DNA of 64,000 bases from Agapetus fuscipes (Eukaryota > Arthropoda > Insecta > Trichoptera > Glossosomatidae): assembly GCA_951799405.1 (NCBI GenBank), contig OX637343.1, positions 186,001 to 250,000 on the forward strand, read 5' to 3'. Every line of letters starts with the position of its first letter. The first letter of the stretch is position 1. A model generated the notes under the pieces. It did not search any database. It saw only the letters and a list, made by a program, of their open reading frames with translations, and had not been told where the DNA came from. Shown here piece by piece: positions 10,560 through 20,512 of this stretch. The position numbers and the translations under genes are program-made.

Positions 10560-11052
10560 TAAGGGGTTGTACTAAAAATGCTACCTGCTACCCTTACCAC
10601 TACCACCAATAAATCCCACTCCACTTCTTAATTCTCAAGTTTAATTTTAGTAATTGTTAGTTACCCGGTGATGGAAGTCTATATCTATAATCTATAATCT
10701 AAGTTGCAAAGGATATATTCATTCAAAGCTCTCAGATGTATGCCCACAAACAAGCACGTGTAGTTCGCGCTTACAAATGCTGATTGTGTACTTACAAATA
10801 AAATCCAAACCTCAATTGAACATAAGCCCTGCAACTCTTGCCGACATTCCCTGAAACAGGGGGGACATTGGCAAAGTGAACCATTTTTTACAAGTTTTTT
10901 TTAGAAGTGATTCCGAAAATATATTATGTAACATACTTACTCGAAAAATCAATAAAAGTGGATGAAAACAAAGTTTTCAATTTCTTTTATTTTTTAATTC
11001 CTAATTCCAAAAATAATTAATCTTTAAAAATTAATTTCTACAGTGTTTTACA
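10560..11052 (+). mobile_element. Foldback arm, split by SINE-A
   Basis: Matches the right arm of the palindrome at 41791-42411 (shared CCTTACCAC, TTTAATTTTAGTAATTGTT, ATTCCGAAAA, AATAAAAGTGGAT, CACAAAAATCTT-like end). Only one arm is present. SINE-A sits inside the hammerhead-like motif, separating ACCCGGTGATGGAAG from GATTCCGAAAA, and is flanked by GAAGT on each side (10674-10678, 10904-10908). Confidence 0.75.
10679..10903 (-). repeat. SINE-A with GAAGT duplication
   Basis: Minus-strand SINE-A lacking about 40 bp of its 5' end, with a (TCTATAA)n tail. The 5-bp direct repeat GAAGT and the intact homologue at 42241-42290 define both boundaries. Confidence 0.8.
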
Positions 11053-11069
11053 AAAATCTTAATACTGAC

Positions 11070-11462
11070 ATAAACTAAATTGTTCAGGAGAGCAGTTGAA
11101 AGTTTGAGATTGCAGAAAAATGGCATAACTTTTTTATTTTTTATCATATCGTTCAAATCAAAACAGCTCTAAAATAAAAAAAATTATTGGCATTCTTATA
11201 AATGTGATTTTACGATGTTTTACGATTTTTTATGTTACAAGCGCCTTTAGAACAAAAAGGCCGAAATCTTGTCGGTTACACCAACACCATACTTTGAAAA
11301 CGCAGTTGTTTGCTTTGGCATAAACAACACAAAAATCAACGTAGAGCTATGGGAGTTAGCGCATTAGAAAGAGCGGAAAATTTCAAGTAGGATAGCATTC
11401 ATAACTCATTTTTGACCAAAATGTCGCTCATGCCCTACTGCCTTTAAACCGTCGATACCTAT
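11070..11462. mobile_element. D element copy, one end missing
   Basis: Nearly the whole D body (TTGTTCAGGAGAGCAGTT ... GTTGTTTGCTTTGGCATAAA ... TAGAGCTATGGGAGTTAGCG) and the right TIR GTCGCTCATGCCCTACTGCC ending at CCGTCGATA. The left TIR is absent. Uninterrupted body, useful for defining insertions in the 54-kb copy. Confidence 0.75.
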
Positions 11463-11508
11463 GTATCCTGTATAGTTAGATAGGTTCCCAACGCGCGGTT
11501 GCCATGGT

Positions 11509-11746
11509 CACAGAGCACACCTAGGAAAGCCAGGTACGCAATACGACAACCAGAACGCTGGGCTTTCACAGAGCACACCTAGGAAAGCCAGGTACGCAAT
11601 ACGACAACCAGAACGCTGGGCTTTCACAGAGCACACCTAGGAAAGCCAGGTACGCAATACGACAACCAGAACGCTGGGCTTTCACAGAGCACACCTAGGA
11701 AAGCCAGGTACGCAATACGACAACCAGAACGCTGGGCTTTCACAGA
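11509..11746 (+). repeat. Tandem array, 58 bp x 4
   Basis: Four consecutive 58-bp units (starts 11509, 11567, 11625, 11683) that appear identical, each beginning CACAGAGCACACCTAGGAAA. A partial fifth unit diverges after CACAGA. More GC-rich than its surroundings. Identity implies recent expansion. No coding meaning is evident. Confidence 0.95.
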
Positions 11747-11860
11747 ACTGGGCATGCGTTTGTTTTAATTTTTTTTTTTCATTTTGTCCACCCTGTTGAA
11801 TTTTACTTCAAATAGCAATCATAAAATTTCATATGCTTTCCGTGCGTTAAGTAAAAAAAA

Positions 11861-12023
11861 CAACTAAGCTACACATAAATTGCGGCTTTTTGCCGCGTTT
11901 TCTCCGAAGGGTGTCGCGAACTTATTTATTTTTACAAGTAAAGGGGCCGGCCTTCCACCAACCATTTGAGTTCAAGTGAGGGTTTCCCAGCTCCCGACGG
12001 GGCTGGTATTTATTTCTTGATGG
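11861..12023 (-). repeat. tSINE-B tail half
   Basis: From AACTAAGCTACACATAAA through the GCCGGCC and CAGCTCCCGA segments; stops where a SINE-A begins. Confidence 0.7.
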
Positions 12024-12228
12024 TTTCAAATGGTTCACTTTGCCCTCGTCACCCCTGTTTCAGGGAAGAGTTGCAGGGCTTATGTTCATTCGAGATTGAG
12101 TTTTTATGATATGATATGTCCACATGCAGCATGTGTAAGCGTGAATTTACACGTGTCTGCTTGTGGGAATGCATGAAATATGAATCTTAAAATATGTTAA
12201 CATAGATTTGCAACTAAGATTATAGATA
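12024..12228 (+). repeat. SINE-A, 5'-truncated
   Basis: Starts within the ATGGTTCACTTTGCC segment and ends CAACTAAGATTATAGAT. Confidence 0.7.
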
Positions 12229-12288
12229 GAAGTGCCACAGGAAGGAGACAAATAATAATTTAATTTAACGCTCTGGAGGGAACATCTC

Positions 12289-12878
12289 GTCCTCCGAGTG
12301 CTTGTTTGGCTTATCTACCAAATGATTCAAATATGAACATTCAATGAAATTGTCTTACGGATCGCATTCTACACAATCTGAGCTAAGAAAAAAGCGTCAA
12401 ACGCGATGATGTGAGAGCTGTTTTAAATATTTTAAAAATCAATGTCCAGTTCTCATAAGACACATTGATCTACTAAGCATACAAACATTGCTCATGTGAA
12501 ATTACCTCTGATAGTCCGGTCGATAGCTGATTGGATAGTTGCTAGAGTGCTTGCATTCCATGCCGAGAGCTCGGGTTCGAACCCCACCGAGGTTGTCAGA
12601 AATAATTTCCCTTTTCCGTGCTTATTTCATAGCCCAAAATAAAATACCGGCAAGGTATTCTCAGCCTTTAGAAGAAATGAGTACCAGCCCCCTCGGGAGC
12701 TGGGAAATCCCCATTTCAACTGAAGTGGTTGGCTTATGCCCTTCTTACCCGTAAAAATAAATAGCTTTCACTCGCCATTTGCGAAGTTCTTTTGGGATAG
12801 TGCGGCAAGAAATAACACTAAATGTGGAGTTTATGGACATAATACAAACAAGCACATGTGGGACGATTTGTTTACATA
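12289..12878. mobile_element. MITE I, split by tSINE-B
   Basis: Left TIR CGTCCTCCGAGTGCTTGTTT at 12289 and right TIR (ACAAACAAGCACATGTGGGAC) ending about 12878. The body contains TCATGTGAAATTACCTCTGA. Removal of tSINE-B (12512-12832) joins two pieces collinear with the uninterrupted copy at 57492-57751. Confidence 0.7.
12512..12832 (+). repeat. tSINE-B, full length
   Basis: tRNA-like head (TCCGGTCGATAGCTGATTGG; B box GGTTCGAACCCCACCGAGG), body with AAAATACCGGCAAGG and CCCCTCGGGAGCTGGGAA, tail AAGAAATAACACTAAATGTG. Pol III internal promoter is inferred from the boxes. Confidence 0.85.
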
Positions 12879-13097
12879 GTACGGGTACCCATCTCAAGAC
12901 AAAGGCGGGCAATGCACTCGGAAGTGAATCGTATTCCAGTATTTCCTGAAGTGCAGGCGTCCATTAATTATGAAGGCTGAGTGCACCTTGGCCGATCGTG
13001 AGACGTGGAGGAATAACCTCCCACCCCACATAAATCCTGAAGCAGCCCATGCAGGGAGAGACCAGTACATCACGAGTTTTATTCAAGAATTAATGCA

Positions 13098-13508
13098 TAT
13101 TTCTTGACTTATAGGTTGGTGTGAGGTTGATCACTCATGCTAAAATGGTACACTTTGCCAATGTTTCGTTTGTTTCAGGGAAGGTCGGCAAAAGCTGAAG
13201 GGTTTATGTTCATTTGAGATTTGAATTTTAATTTATAAGGTCACATTGGTGGCATGCGGGAACGTTTATCCTTGCAACTTAGATTCTAGATGAGACTAAC
13301 CACCCATGAAAATGGTACACTTTGCCAATGTCACGTCTGTTTCAGGGAAGGTCGATAAAAATTTCATTGCTTATGTTAATTTCAGGTTTGGTTTTTGAAT
13401 TTTTAGTACACATGCAGCATTTGTAAGCACGAACTTACTTGTATGTGTTTGTGGACATGCATTTATTAGGAATGTTGATAATTGGTTGCAACTTAGATAA
13501 AAGACTGA
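13098..13508 (+). repeat. Two adjacent SINE-A copies
   Basis: Copy 1 at 13098-13292 (internally shortened in the lower half) and copy 2 at 13293-13508 (lacking the first 25 bp), same strand, directly abutting at TTAGATTCTAGAT/GAGACTAACCACCCATG. Either a local duplication or insertion into a tail. Confidence 0.75.
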
Positions 13509-13961
13509 TGAAACTATAGGTAAATATAAAAGTAAATTAAATGTTTCTTTCATAAAATCGTTTAAATTTAAAGTCGTTTACAAATTTCAAATTGTAAATC
13601 AATTTGTAGCTTATAAAATCAAATTAAATTTATTGGAATTTGAGGAATTTCCTCTGGATCCCGCTGTCGACCTGAATAAGTTTGTAAGCGGAAATATTGC
13701 GCGGTAAAATGAAGCGACAGTAAACACCGACACAATCTGGGCGGGAACGCTAAATTCCCTAAAAAGGGTCACAGTTGTCATGGATACCAAACTGATACGT
13801 AAAGAATCGATGGCAGGACCGTGGATAGCGAGGAAAGATAATATGATTTTATCAAATGTGTTTTTAAAAATGAGATGCGCCCTTTTTCAGCAAATTATTG
13901 GGTAGAATTTGCTTACGGGTCACAGGCTTTTAAATTCCTTTCTCCTTGAGTCATTTTGTTT
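13509..13961. other. No gene seen
   Basis: Unassigned; no coding or repeat match seen. Confidence 0.4.
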
Positions 13962-14115
13962 CGTTAGTGCTTGCTTGTCTTATGTCCATGAGAGGTAATT
14001 TTAAATGAGCAATGCTTGTGTGTGTACTGGACCAATGTGTCTTGTAAAGACTGGAAATTGATTTTAAAAATATTTAAAACAACTCTCACATTATCGTATT
14101 TTTTCTTGACCGTTT
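13962..14115. mobile_element. MITE I, left half
   Basis: Matches 57505-57650, including GTACTGGACCAATGTGTCTT and ATTGATTTTAAAAATATTT. The right half is missing. Confidence 0.65.
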
Positions 14116-14271
14116 TTTTGTGCCGATTCAATTTAAAAAGTTGACGATGAAATATGATAATACTTCAGAATAAAATGTATTGAACAAGATAGTAAATTCA
14201 TCGTTCTGAATCTTTTTTTTACTATAAACCACTATATTTATCATATTTTGTCCATCATCTTCAAAATCCAC

Positions 14272-15062
14272 CTTAGCGCATAAAAGACAGGATATTTTGT
14301 AAGGTCCATACTAGCGCCTGAAGGATATGCAATTCTTTAAACTTTACACTAGCGCCTGAAGCACAGCGAATTCTTTAATCTCCATACTAGCGCCTGGAGG
14401 ACAGGCAATTCTTTAATCTCCATACTAGCGCCTGAAGGACAGGCAATTCTTTAAACTCCATACAAGCACCTGAAGGACAGGCATTTCCTTAAACTCCATA
14501 CTAGCGCCTGGATGACAGGCAATTCTTTAATCTCCATACTAGCTCCTGGAGGACAGGCAATTCTTTAATCTCCATACTAGCGCCTGAAGGACAGGCAATT
14601 CTTTAAACTCCATACAAGCACCTGAAGGACAGGCATTTCTTTAAACTCCATACTAGCGCCTGAAGGACAGGCAATTTATTAAACTCCATACTAGCGCCTG
14701 AAGGACAGGCAATTCTTTAAACTTCATACTAGCGCCTGGAGGACAGGCAATTTATTAAACTCCATTCTAGCACCTGAAGGACAGGCATTTCTTTAAACTC
14801 CATACTGGCGCCTGGAGGACAGGCAATTCTTTAAACTCCATACTAGCGCCTGGAGGACAGGCAATTCTTTAAACTCCATACTAGGGCCTGGAGGACAGGC
14901 AATTCTTTAAACTCCTTACTAGCGCCTGGAGGACAGGCAATTCTTTAAACTCCTTACTAGCGCCTGGAGGAAAGGCAATTCTTTAAACTCCATACTAGCG
15001 CCTGGAGGACAGGCAATTCTTTAAACTCCTTACTAGCGCCTGAAGGACAGGCAATTCTTTAG
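14272..15062 (+). repeat. Satellite-like array, 38 bp x ~20
   Basis: About 20 diverged copies of a 38-bp unit containing CCATACTAGCGCCTGGAGGA and CAGGCAATTCTTTAA. Variants at single positions (gaagg/ggagg, agcgcc/agcacc, ccatac/ccttac) are distributed in blocks, showing local expansion of sub-blocks. It lacks non-repetitive spacers, so it is not a CRISPR array. Confidence 0.95.
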
Positions 15063-15064
15063 GT

Positions 15065-15345
15065 CCTTAGAGAGCTCGGGTTCGAATACCACCGAGGGTG
15101 TCAAAATGATTTTCCGTTTCGTTATTTATTTTAAAATCCTAAGTAAAATACTAGCAAGGTTTATTTAGAAATGAATGCCAGCCCTCTCAGGAGCTGGGAA
15201 ACCCTCCCTTCAACTGAAGGGGTTCGCGTAAAGCCGGCCCCCTAACATGTAAAAATAAATAGGTTCCACTCGCCACATGCAAAACACTTTGAAGATAACG
15301 CAGCAAGAAGTTACACTAATGTGTAACTTAGTTTTGTTGCGTTTT
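15065..15345 (+). repeat. tSINE-B, head truncated
   Basis: Starts at GAGAGCTCGGGTTCGAATAC (B box) and keeps the full body and tail. It begins exactly where the 38-bp array ends. Confidence 0.8.
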
Positions 15346-15980
15346 TTTCGCGTGCACAGTAAATTCTTCAAAATCCATTTTGGCACCTGGGAGATAAATC
15401 ATCACGTGAATTGGCATTACCAAAGTTGTGTCGTCGTCTGGCTGAGTTGGTAGGGTAAAGGCAAAAAAATATTTTTAATTGTTTGCTAAGAACGGTTGTC
15501 TTATAAAAGGCTGACGTTTGGTTCCAGAGATAACATTTCAAAATTCAAAAATATTTTACATAAGTCAATTCCGAAAAATCTGTATTCTTGCCTAGAGGAC
15601 TGGCGATTCCTTACAATCCGTGTTGAATTGGAAATTTATACAAATATATTTTACTTTATTTTATGGAATATAAAACAGCAAATAAAAGTATTTCTGTTCA
15701 ATGAAAATAAAAAATTAAATGTGCAGAAGAATTGAATTTTAACGACAGCATGAAGGAAAACATCAAAAGCAGCATGGCGCGTGAACACAGCTTCTCCTTT
15801 ATGCGGCAAAAGTTGTAATTTTTTCATGAGATTGAAATACATAAATACGGTCACAAACTTTAACATCATACAGGAAAAAGTGACAAACTAACAAAAAGTT
15901 AAATGTTCAGGAGAGTTATTCAACCGTGCTTATGTGTTCCAATGCTATACGTAAACGGCTATACGAGACATTTTATTAAA
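15346..15980. other. No gene recognised
   Basis: AT-rich. Contains a possible start of a retroelement frame (about 15496-15735) with no recognisable motif, and a faint relative of the 38-bp unit near 15360-15390. Confidence 0.35.
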
Positions 15981-16352
15981 TACTAGCTGTACCCAGCGGG
16001 TTTCACTACGCCATTTGGGCAGGTGGAATCAATTAATTTCTAAAAATAAAAGAGACAGCCTTTACGCAACAAGACCAAAAAATACATTGAAATCCATTCG
16101 GAATCAAACTTCACACAATCTATTTATCAATCGGTTTATCATCACGTTTTCTGAAAATTTGGTCGCTGTTGAGCGGCAAAGTCAGGCATAGGAAACATCG
16201 AATACGGTTCTTCCATTTATATTTAAAATCAAAAAGTAAAATCGTTTCTTTAATGTTAAATTTCATTCAAGTTCAGCCAACCCGTTTCGTAGTAGTGTGG
16301 GTACAAATACTATGACACGAGAATTACTTATACATAGATATAAATACAAAAA
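15981..16352 (+). repeat. Old LINE-like remnant
   Basis: Starts TACTAGCTGTACCCAGCGGG and ends near GTGTGGGTACAAATACTATG...ATACATAGATATA. I recall this style of sequence (CTAGCTG-ACCC-GCGGG start, ATAGATA end) as common in arthropod RTE-type remnants; the assignment is tentative. Confidence 0.35.
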
Positions 16353-16446
16353 TAAACAACTCTAGACCTTAACTCCATTAATGATGTACACAATGGCTTA
16401 TTATATCTGTGGACGAGAAAATACTGTAACTAAAATAGACACTAGA

Positions 16447-16568
16447 ACATTTATTTCACCTCAAGTACTTTCGACTTTTGTGTACTTTGTCAGTGTCTTC
16501 TTAAAAATGACGTAAGCAAGTACTTGAGGGGAAACAAATGCGCAATTTTTGAAAATAAAACTTTGTGT
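16447..16568. mobile_element. F foldback copy
   Basis: Inverted arms CATTTATTTCACCTCAAGTA and TACTTGAGG-GAAACAAATG around a central AATGACGTAAGCAAG. The arm motif is described at 21186. Confidence 0.65.
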
Positions 16569-16945
16569 TTGTAAAAAATAAAAATTAAAATTTCATTTAT
16601 TTTCATAGTTGTAAATTTGTCTCGCACGAACCTATAAACCAAAAAAAATTCAATTATTTCATTTTGAAAAAAAAAATGCACTTGATCGCTTCTTCTTGTG
16701 CAGCGTCGTTTCGTTTGATGGGACGGACCTTAATAAAGTATTCAGTTGCCAAACGTGAAATGTGCAAAAACACACAAAGCCTCCTAGTAAGAGGTGTGTA
16801 CTTGGAATGTTGGTGACCACCCTTCAGTACGGTGATTTCATTTTATTTTAATGATTTCTGTGTGTTTCACTACATGCAGGTGTGTTATTTAATTTATTGT
16901 ATTTCTTAATATTATGTATATATATATATATATTTTTTTTGTTAT
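16569..16945. other. No gene; short (TA)n
   Basis: Unassigned apart from a TA microsatellite at about 16916-16933, adjacent to the left end of the HHR foldback. Confidence 0.5.
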
Positions 16946-16983
16946 AAAGTTTTCGGGTAATCCGTTGACTATTATTATTTTTA

Positions 16984-17023
16984 GCCGACGTTTCGGATTG
17001 TTATCACGATCCTTCATCAGGGC
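16984..17023 (-). ncRNA. Hammerhead ribozyme-like motif
   Basis: Minus strand: GCC, CTGATGA, stem II AGGAT/ATCC, GAAACGTC, GGC. GCC pairs with GGC as stem I; ACGT is a self-complementary stem III; the cleavage triplet would be GTC. Core bases are intact; stem II is weakened by a mismatch relative to the partner motif. Confidence 0.7.
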
Positions 17024-17127
17024 GGTCCTTCTCTATGTAAGGTTGGCCTTCGACTGGTTTGTGATATGTTTCTGTTGTGGTTCGGTGCACAAACCAGTCG
17101 AAGGCCAACTTTACACACAGAAGGACC

Positions 17128-17167
17128 GCCCTGATGAAGGATCGTGATACCGATCCGAAACGTCGGC
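17128..17167 (+). ncRNA. Hammerhead ribozyme-like motif
   Basis: Order: GCC (stem I), CTGATGA core, stem II GGATCG/CGATCC with loop TGATAC, GAA core, palindromic ACGT (stem III), C, then GGC closing stem I. All invariant hammerhead core positions match. The very short palindromic stem III is what is described for Penelope-like element hammerheads, which are thought to act as dimers. Confidence 0.8.
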
Positions 17168-17210
17168 TAAAAAATAATAATATTCAACGGATTACCCGAA
17201 AACTTAAAAA

Positions 17211-17409
17211 AAAGACGCTCTGCTTTTGAACAAGAAAGACATTGTAAAGTGAAGACCAACTGTGAAATAAATGTTAAGTGCTAAACCATAAATGTGAATT
17301 ATTAAAAATAAATATAAATTGTTAAATAGTGTAAAGTGTAAAAAAAATATCCATTAAACTATACCAGTTTTTTTTAATTTAAAGACTTTTTGAACCCTAA
17401 AAACACAAC
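17211..17409 (+). mobile_element. Gypsy-like LTR, 3' part
   Basis: Collinear with 46560-46756 of the complete LTR (AACAAGAAAGAC, TAAATTGTTAAATA, CTTTTTGAACCCTAAAAACA, end ACA). Truncated at its 5' side where the HHR foldback ends. Confidence 0.65.
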
Positions 17410-17499
17410 AATATTATATGAAAATAGTTGCTATTGTTATAGTTGATAATTTGTTTTCTCTTTTGGGTACCGTTTAGTGGCTCCAGCCACCTCAAGGGC

Positions 17500-17770
17500 G
17501 CCCATCCTTCACTTGCTTCCTGGTAAACACGTAACTCTTCAAATTCTTCTTGAAGCGTTCTTCACCGATCTTCGTCCTCAGCTTTAGAGGTAGCTGGTTC
17601 CAGCACAACGGTCCTGCTGAGCCAAACGCCCTACATATCCCCAAAGCCCGTTCTGCTCCGTCGAGGTGGCATTTTCAGCCTGTTGGTAGCATCACCTCTC
17701 GCTGAGCGAAGAGTGCACCGCTTACCAACAATCTCCTCAACCTCACACAGTTCAGTCAAATAAGACGGGT
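17500..17770 (-). pseudogene. LINE ORF2 C-terminal fragment
   Basis: Minus strand encodes, in two frames, LCEVEEIVGKRCTLRSARGD then RAFGSAGPLCWNQLPLKLRT followed by ERFKKNLKSYVF. The FGSAGPxxWNxLP...FKKxLK pattern is the usual end of CR1/Jockey-group ORF2. One frameshift and a stop make it dead. Confidence 0.75.
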
Positions 17771-18168
17771 AATTTATAAAAAAAATATTATCTGTAAAAA
17801 AATTTAAACCAGTGTTTTAAACTCCGTGATTTGTGTTTTAAACTCTGTAAAATCACCTTTTTATTTATGTGTCTTTTTATATTATTTGATGATATAATGT
17901 GCTTTCATGACTCGGCACATTATTTCAATTTTTATAGCAAAATAAACTATCAGCAAGATTGCTTTACGACGTCATCACTTTTAACGTGTGTCACCCCCAA
18001 GGCGCTTTATCTGACACCCCAGGGAATATTTAGCACGAGGAGATTTTAAGCCCCTGACGTCTCCATACGCTTAATGCCTTTTTTACGGATAATTTCTGCT
18101 TTTATGCGAAAATCTAACGACCGTAATTTTATTTATTTTTCATACATTTATTTTTATTGATAAAATTC
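17771..18168. other. No gene seen
   Basis: A 72-codon frame at 17831-18049 has no recognised features. Otherwise unassigned AT-rich sequence. Confidence 0.35.
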
Positions 18169-18376
18169 CTTGACTTATAGGTTCATATTAGACTGATCAC
18201 CCATACTGTAAAAAACAGTTCACTTTTCCAATTCACAGTTGCAGGGCTTGTTCATTTGAGATTGGGTTTTTATATTGTAGGTCCACATGCGGCATGTGTT
18301 AGCGCGAACTACATGTCTGCTTGTGTGAATGCGTTTAATATGAATCTTACATTATATATATCTTTGTAGCTTAGAT
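18169..18376 (+). repeat. SINE-A with internal deletion
   Basis: Starts TTCCTTGACTTATAGGTTCA. It lacks the CACCCCTGTTTCAGGGAAGG segment and ends TTGTAGCTTAGATTTACA. Confidence 0.75.
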
Positions 18377-18399
18377 TTACATTAAGAAAGGAGAGTTAT

Positions 18400-18722
18400 G
18401 CGCTTGTAACCAAGCTACACATACAGCGCACCTTCTTTTCGCGTTATCCACAAAAGGTTTCGCATGTGGCGAGTGGAACCTATTAAGTGTTAAAGGTAAG
18501 AGAGCCGGCCTTATACGTCCAGTTAAAGTGGGGGTTTTCCATCTTTTGAGGGGGCTGGTATTCATGATTTGTAAAGGCTAATTAATCCTTGCCGGTATTT
18601 TATTTTGGGTTTTAAAATAAAAACCGAAAAGGGAAATCATTTCTGACGACCTCGATGAGACTCGAACCCGAGCTCGCGGCATTGAATGCAAGCACTCTAC
18701 CAACTGAGATGTCAACCGGACA
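18400..18722 (-). repeat. tSINE-B, full length
   Basis: Minus-strand copy from the head CAACTGAGATGTCAACCGG (complement) through the body to the AAGCTACACATACAG tail. It forms an inverted pair with the next copy, 60 bp away. Confidence 0.85.
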
Positions 18723-18782
18723 GTTATTTCGTCTATAATACGTAGTAAAAAACACACACACAATTATGGGTGACGACGAATG

Positions 18783-19112
18783 AGTCCGGTCGATAGCTCA
18801 GTTGGTAGAGTGCTTGCTGGAATGCCGTGAGCTCTGGTTCGAATCCCAACGAGGGTGACAGAAATGGTTTCCCGTTTCGGTGTTTATTTCAAACCCCAAA
18901 ATAAAATACCGGCGAGGTTTACTCAGCCATCACAAGAAATGAGTACCAGCCCTCTTGGGAGCTGGGAAATTCCCACTTCAACTGAAGTGGTTGGCGTAAG
19001 GGCGGCCCCCTGACCTGTATAAATGAATAGGTTCAACTCGCCACATGCGACTCCTTCGAGGATAACGCGGCAAGAACTGTGTGTGTAGTGCTATATGTGT
19101 AGCTTAATTAAT
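18783..19112 (+). repeat. tSINE-B, full length
   Basis: Head TCCGGTCGATAGCTCAGTTG, B box GGTTCGAATCCCAACGAGG, tail AAGAACTGTGTGTG...TGTGTAGCTTAATTAA. Well preserved. Confidence 0.88.
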
Positions 19113-19127
19113 ATAAAATAGTTATGT

Positions 19128-19218
19128 CATTATTCTGTAATGTCAATCTTTAAACTGCTCTCCTGAACAATTAAGTAAGTGTCACTTATGCCCTATTGCC
19201 TTTTAACCGTCGATATAA
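19128..19218. mobile_element. D element, right end
   Basis: AAACTGCTCTCCTGAACAAT followed by the TIR GTCACTTATGCCCTATTGCC and CCGTCGATATAA. Confidence 0.7.
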
Positions 19219-19643
19219 AAAAAATGAAAACGCAAAAGTGTTTTTAAGAAAAGAATACTTTTTGATAGAAAATATATATCAAAGGATGCCATCAAATGAA
19301 TGAAGGGAAAAAGTCGACAGCAGAATACGTGTAGAGAAAGAAAAAAATGAGAAAAGAAGTTCAGGTGTAAGGGTGGAAGGGGATGACAGAAAAGCCGCGT
19401 ACCTACTTGTGTCGTGCAGAATACAAGTAGCTGATATCACATAGTAGGTGAGGGCGGGGCAAGGACGGGAGCATTATCTGCTGGGGGGAAGGCGCTTACA
19501 AAAATGTATCCATAAAAATGATAAAACATCTTTCAGCTTCTTCTTCTTTTTGTGCCACTTCCATCGAAGATCGGCGATCATCATGGCTATTTTGACTTTA
19601 GATGCTGCGTCTCGAAACAGGGACTTTATTCTTCACCCATTAC
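19219..19643. other. No gene recognised
   Basis: Unassigned; purine-rich stretch near 19320-19400. Confidence 0.35.
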
Positions 19644-19705
19644 TGACAGGCTTTTTCAGTCATAAGGAAGCTCATCGCAAACACGAGCGAAACGTCCGGA
19701 AGCTC
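19644..19705 (+). ncRNA. Degenerate hammerhead-like motif
   Basis: AAGGA, stem AGCTC/GAGC, GAAACGTC and CGGAAGCTCC resemble the arm of the foldback at 43952-44124 (GGGCGAAACGTCGAGAAG). The first core box is mutated (CATAAGGA instead of CTGANGA), so activity is not expected. Confidence 0.45.
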
Positions 19706-19781
19706 CAGCTGTGATAGAACCCGGCATGAGAGTTCCCGAGAACAGCCTCTCCAGTGTCAACAGCCGGCCGTGTAAGCCTAA

Positions 19782-20023
19782 GGCCGTTTGTCCACCGCAC
19801 GCCGTCACCGTCACGTCACCGGGAACGAGATAACGGTGCCGAAGAAGGGGTACATGAAATGTATTTATTTTATTGCCTGGTTATAGGCAATACAATACAT
19901 AACCTATAATCAGCGAAATCGGTCGCGGTGGACAAACGATCGCCGTCACATAAATTAAACTCGGCCCGAAATAATCTCGTTCTCGGTGACGTGACGGTGA
20001 TGGCGTGCGGTGGACAAACGGCC
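19782..20023. mobile_element. MITE K, PIF/Harbinger-like
   Basis: ~50-bp TIRs (GGCCGTTTGTCCACCGCACG at each end, continuing TCACCGTCACGTCACCG) with TAA duplications at 19779-19781 and 20024-20026. 242 bp, no ORF. Core is AT-rich between GC-rich arms. Confidence 0.85.
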
Positions 20024-20097
20024 TAACACTCTAATCTCAATTAAAAAATATTCTAGTATATTAATTGTTATGTATCCAATATTTATTTATTATTTGT

Positions 20098-20333
20098 ATT
20101 CCTTGAATTATAGATGGGTATGAGGCTGACCACCCATACTGTAGAAAATGGTTCACTTTGCCAATGTAACCCCTGTTTAAGGAGAAGGCGGTAGGAGTTG
20201 AAAAGTTTATTTTCATGTGAGGTCAGTACGCACGCAGCACGTGTAAGCGCTAACTTGCACGTGCCTGTTTGTGGGCATGCATTAAATATGAGACTTAAAT
20301 GTCAATATATCTTTACAACTAAGATTTTAGATT
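20098..20333 (+). repeat. SINE-A copy
   Basis: Complete but diverged, TTCCTTGAATTATAGATGGG to CAACTAAGATTTTAGAT. Confidence 0.75.
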
Positions 20334-20512
20334 ATAAAAGTTGCTTGAATAATAATAAACTCAATATTAAAACACCTACGTACGTTAAACATGTCTCCAA
20401 TTTCAAATAATTTCTCCGCTGAAATCATTTACTTAAAATCACAAACGAAAATATCTGTATTCATAGATATTCACAATGTGTTAAAATATTAAACTTTTTA
20501 GAGTGTGTGTAT

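Larger units (their letters stand above)
16946..17205. mobile_element. HHR foldback 1
   Basis: Two ~117-bp inverted arms (16946-17062, 17089-17205) around a ~26-bp centre. Each arm carries a hammerhead-type motif reading outward, followed by a TTTTTAGCC/GGCTAAAAA end. The arms are about 93% identical by eye. No ORF. Hammerheads of this form are known from Penelope-like elements and retrozymes, but no reverse transcriptase or GIY-YIG domain is nearby. Confidence 0.8.

Noticed and set aside
14272..15062. CRISPR-like array of ~38-bp repeats
   Set aside because: Units are contiguous with no unique spacers, there are no cas genes and the sequence is eukaryotic; it is a minisatellite.
16914..17147. 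77-codon frame in the foldback
   Set aside because: Overlaps the inverted repeat and a TA microsatellite; no protein signal.
18783..19112. Genuine tRNA gene
   Set aside because: A and B boxes are tRNA-like but the head lacks a clean cloverleaf and is fused to a repeated ~250-bp body; it is a SINE.
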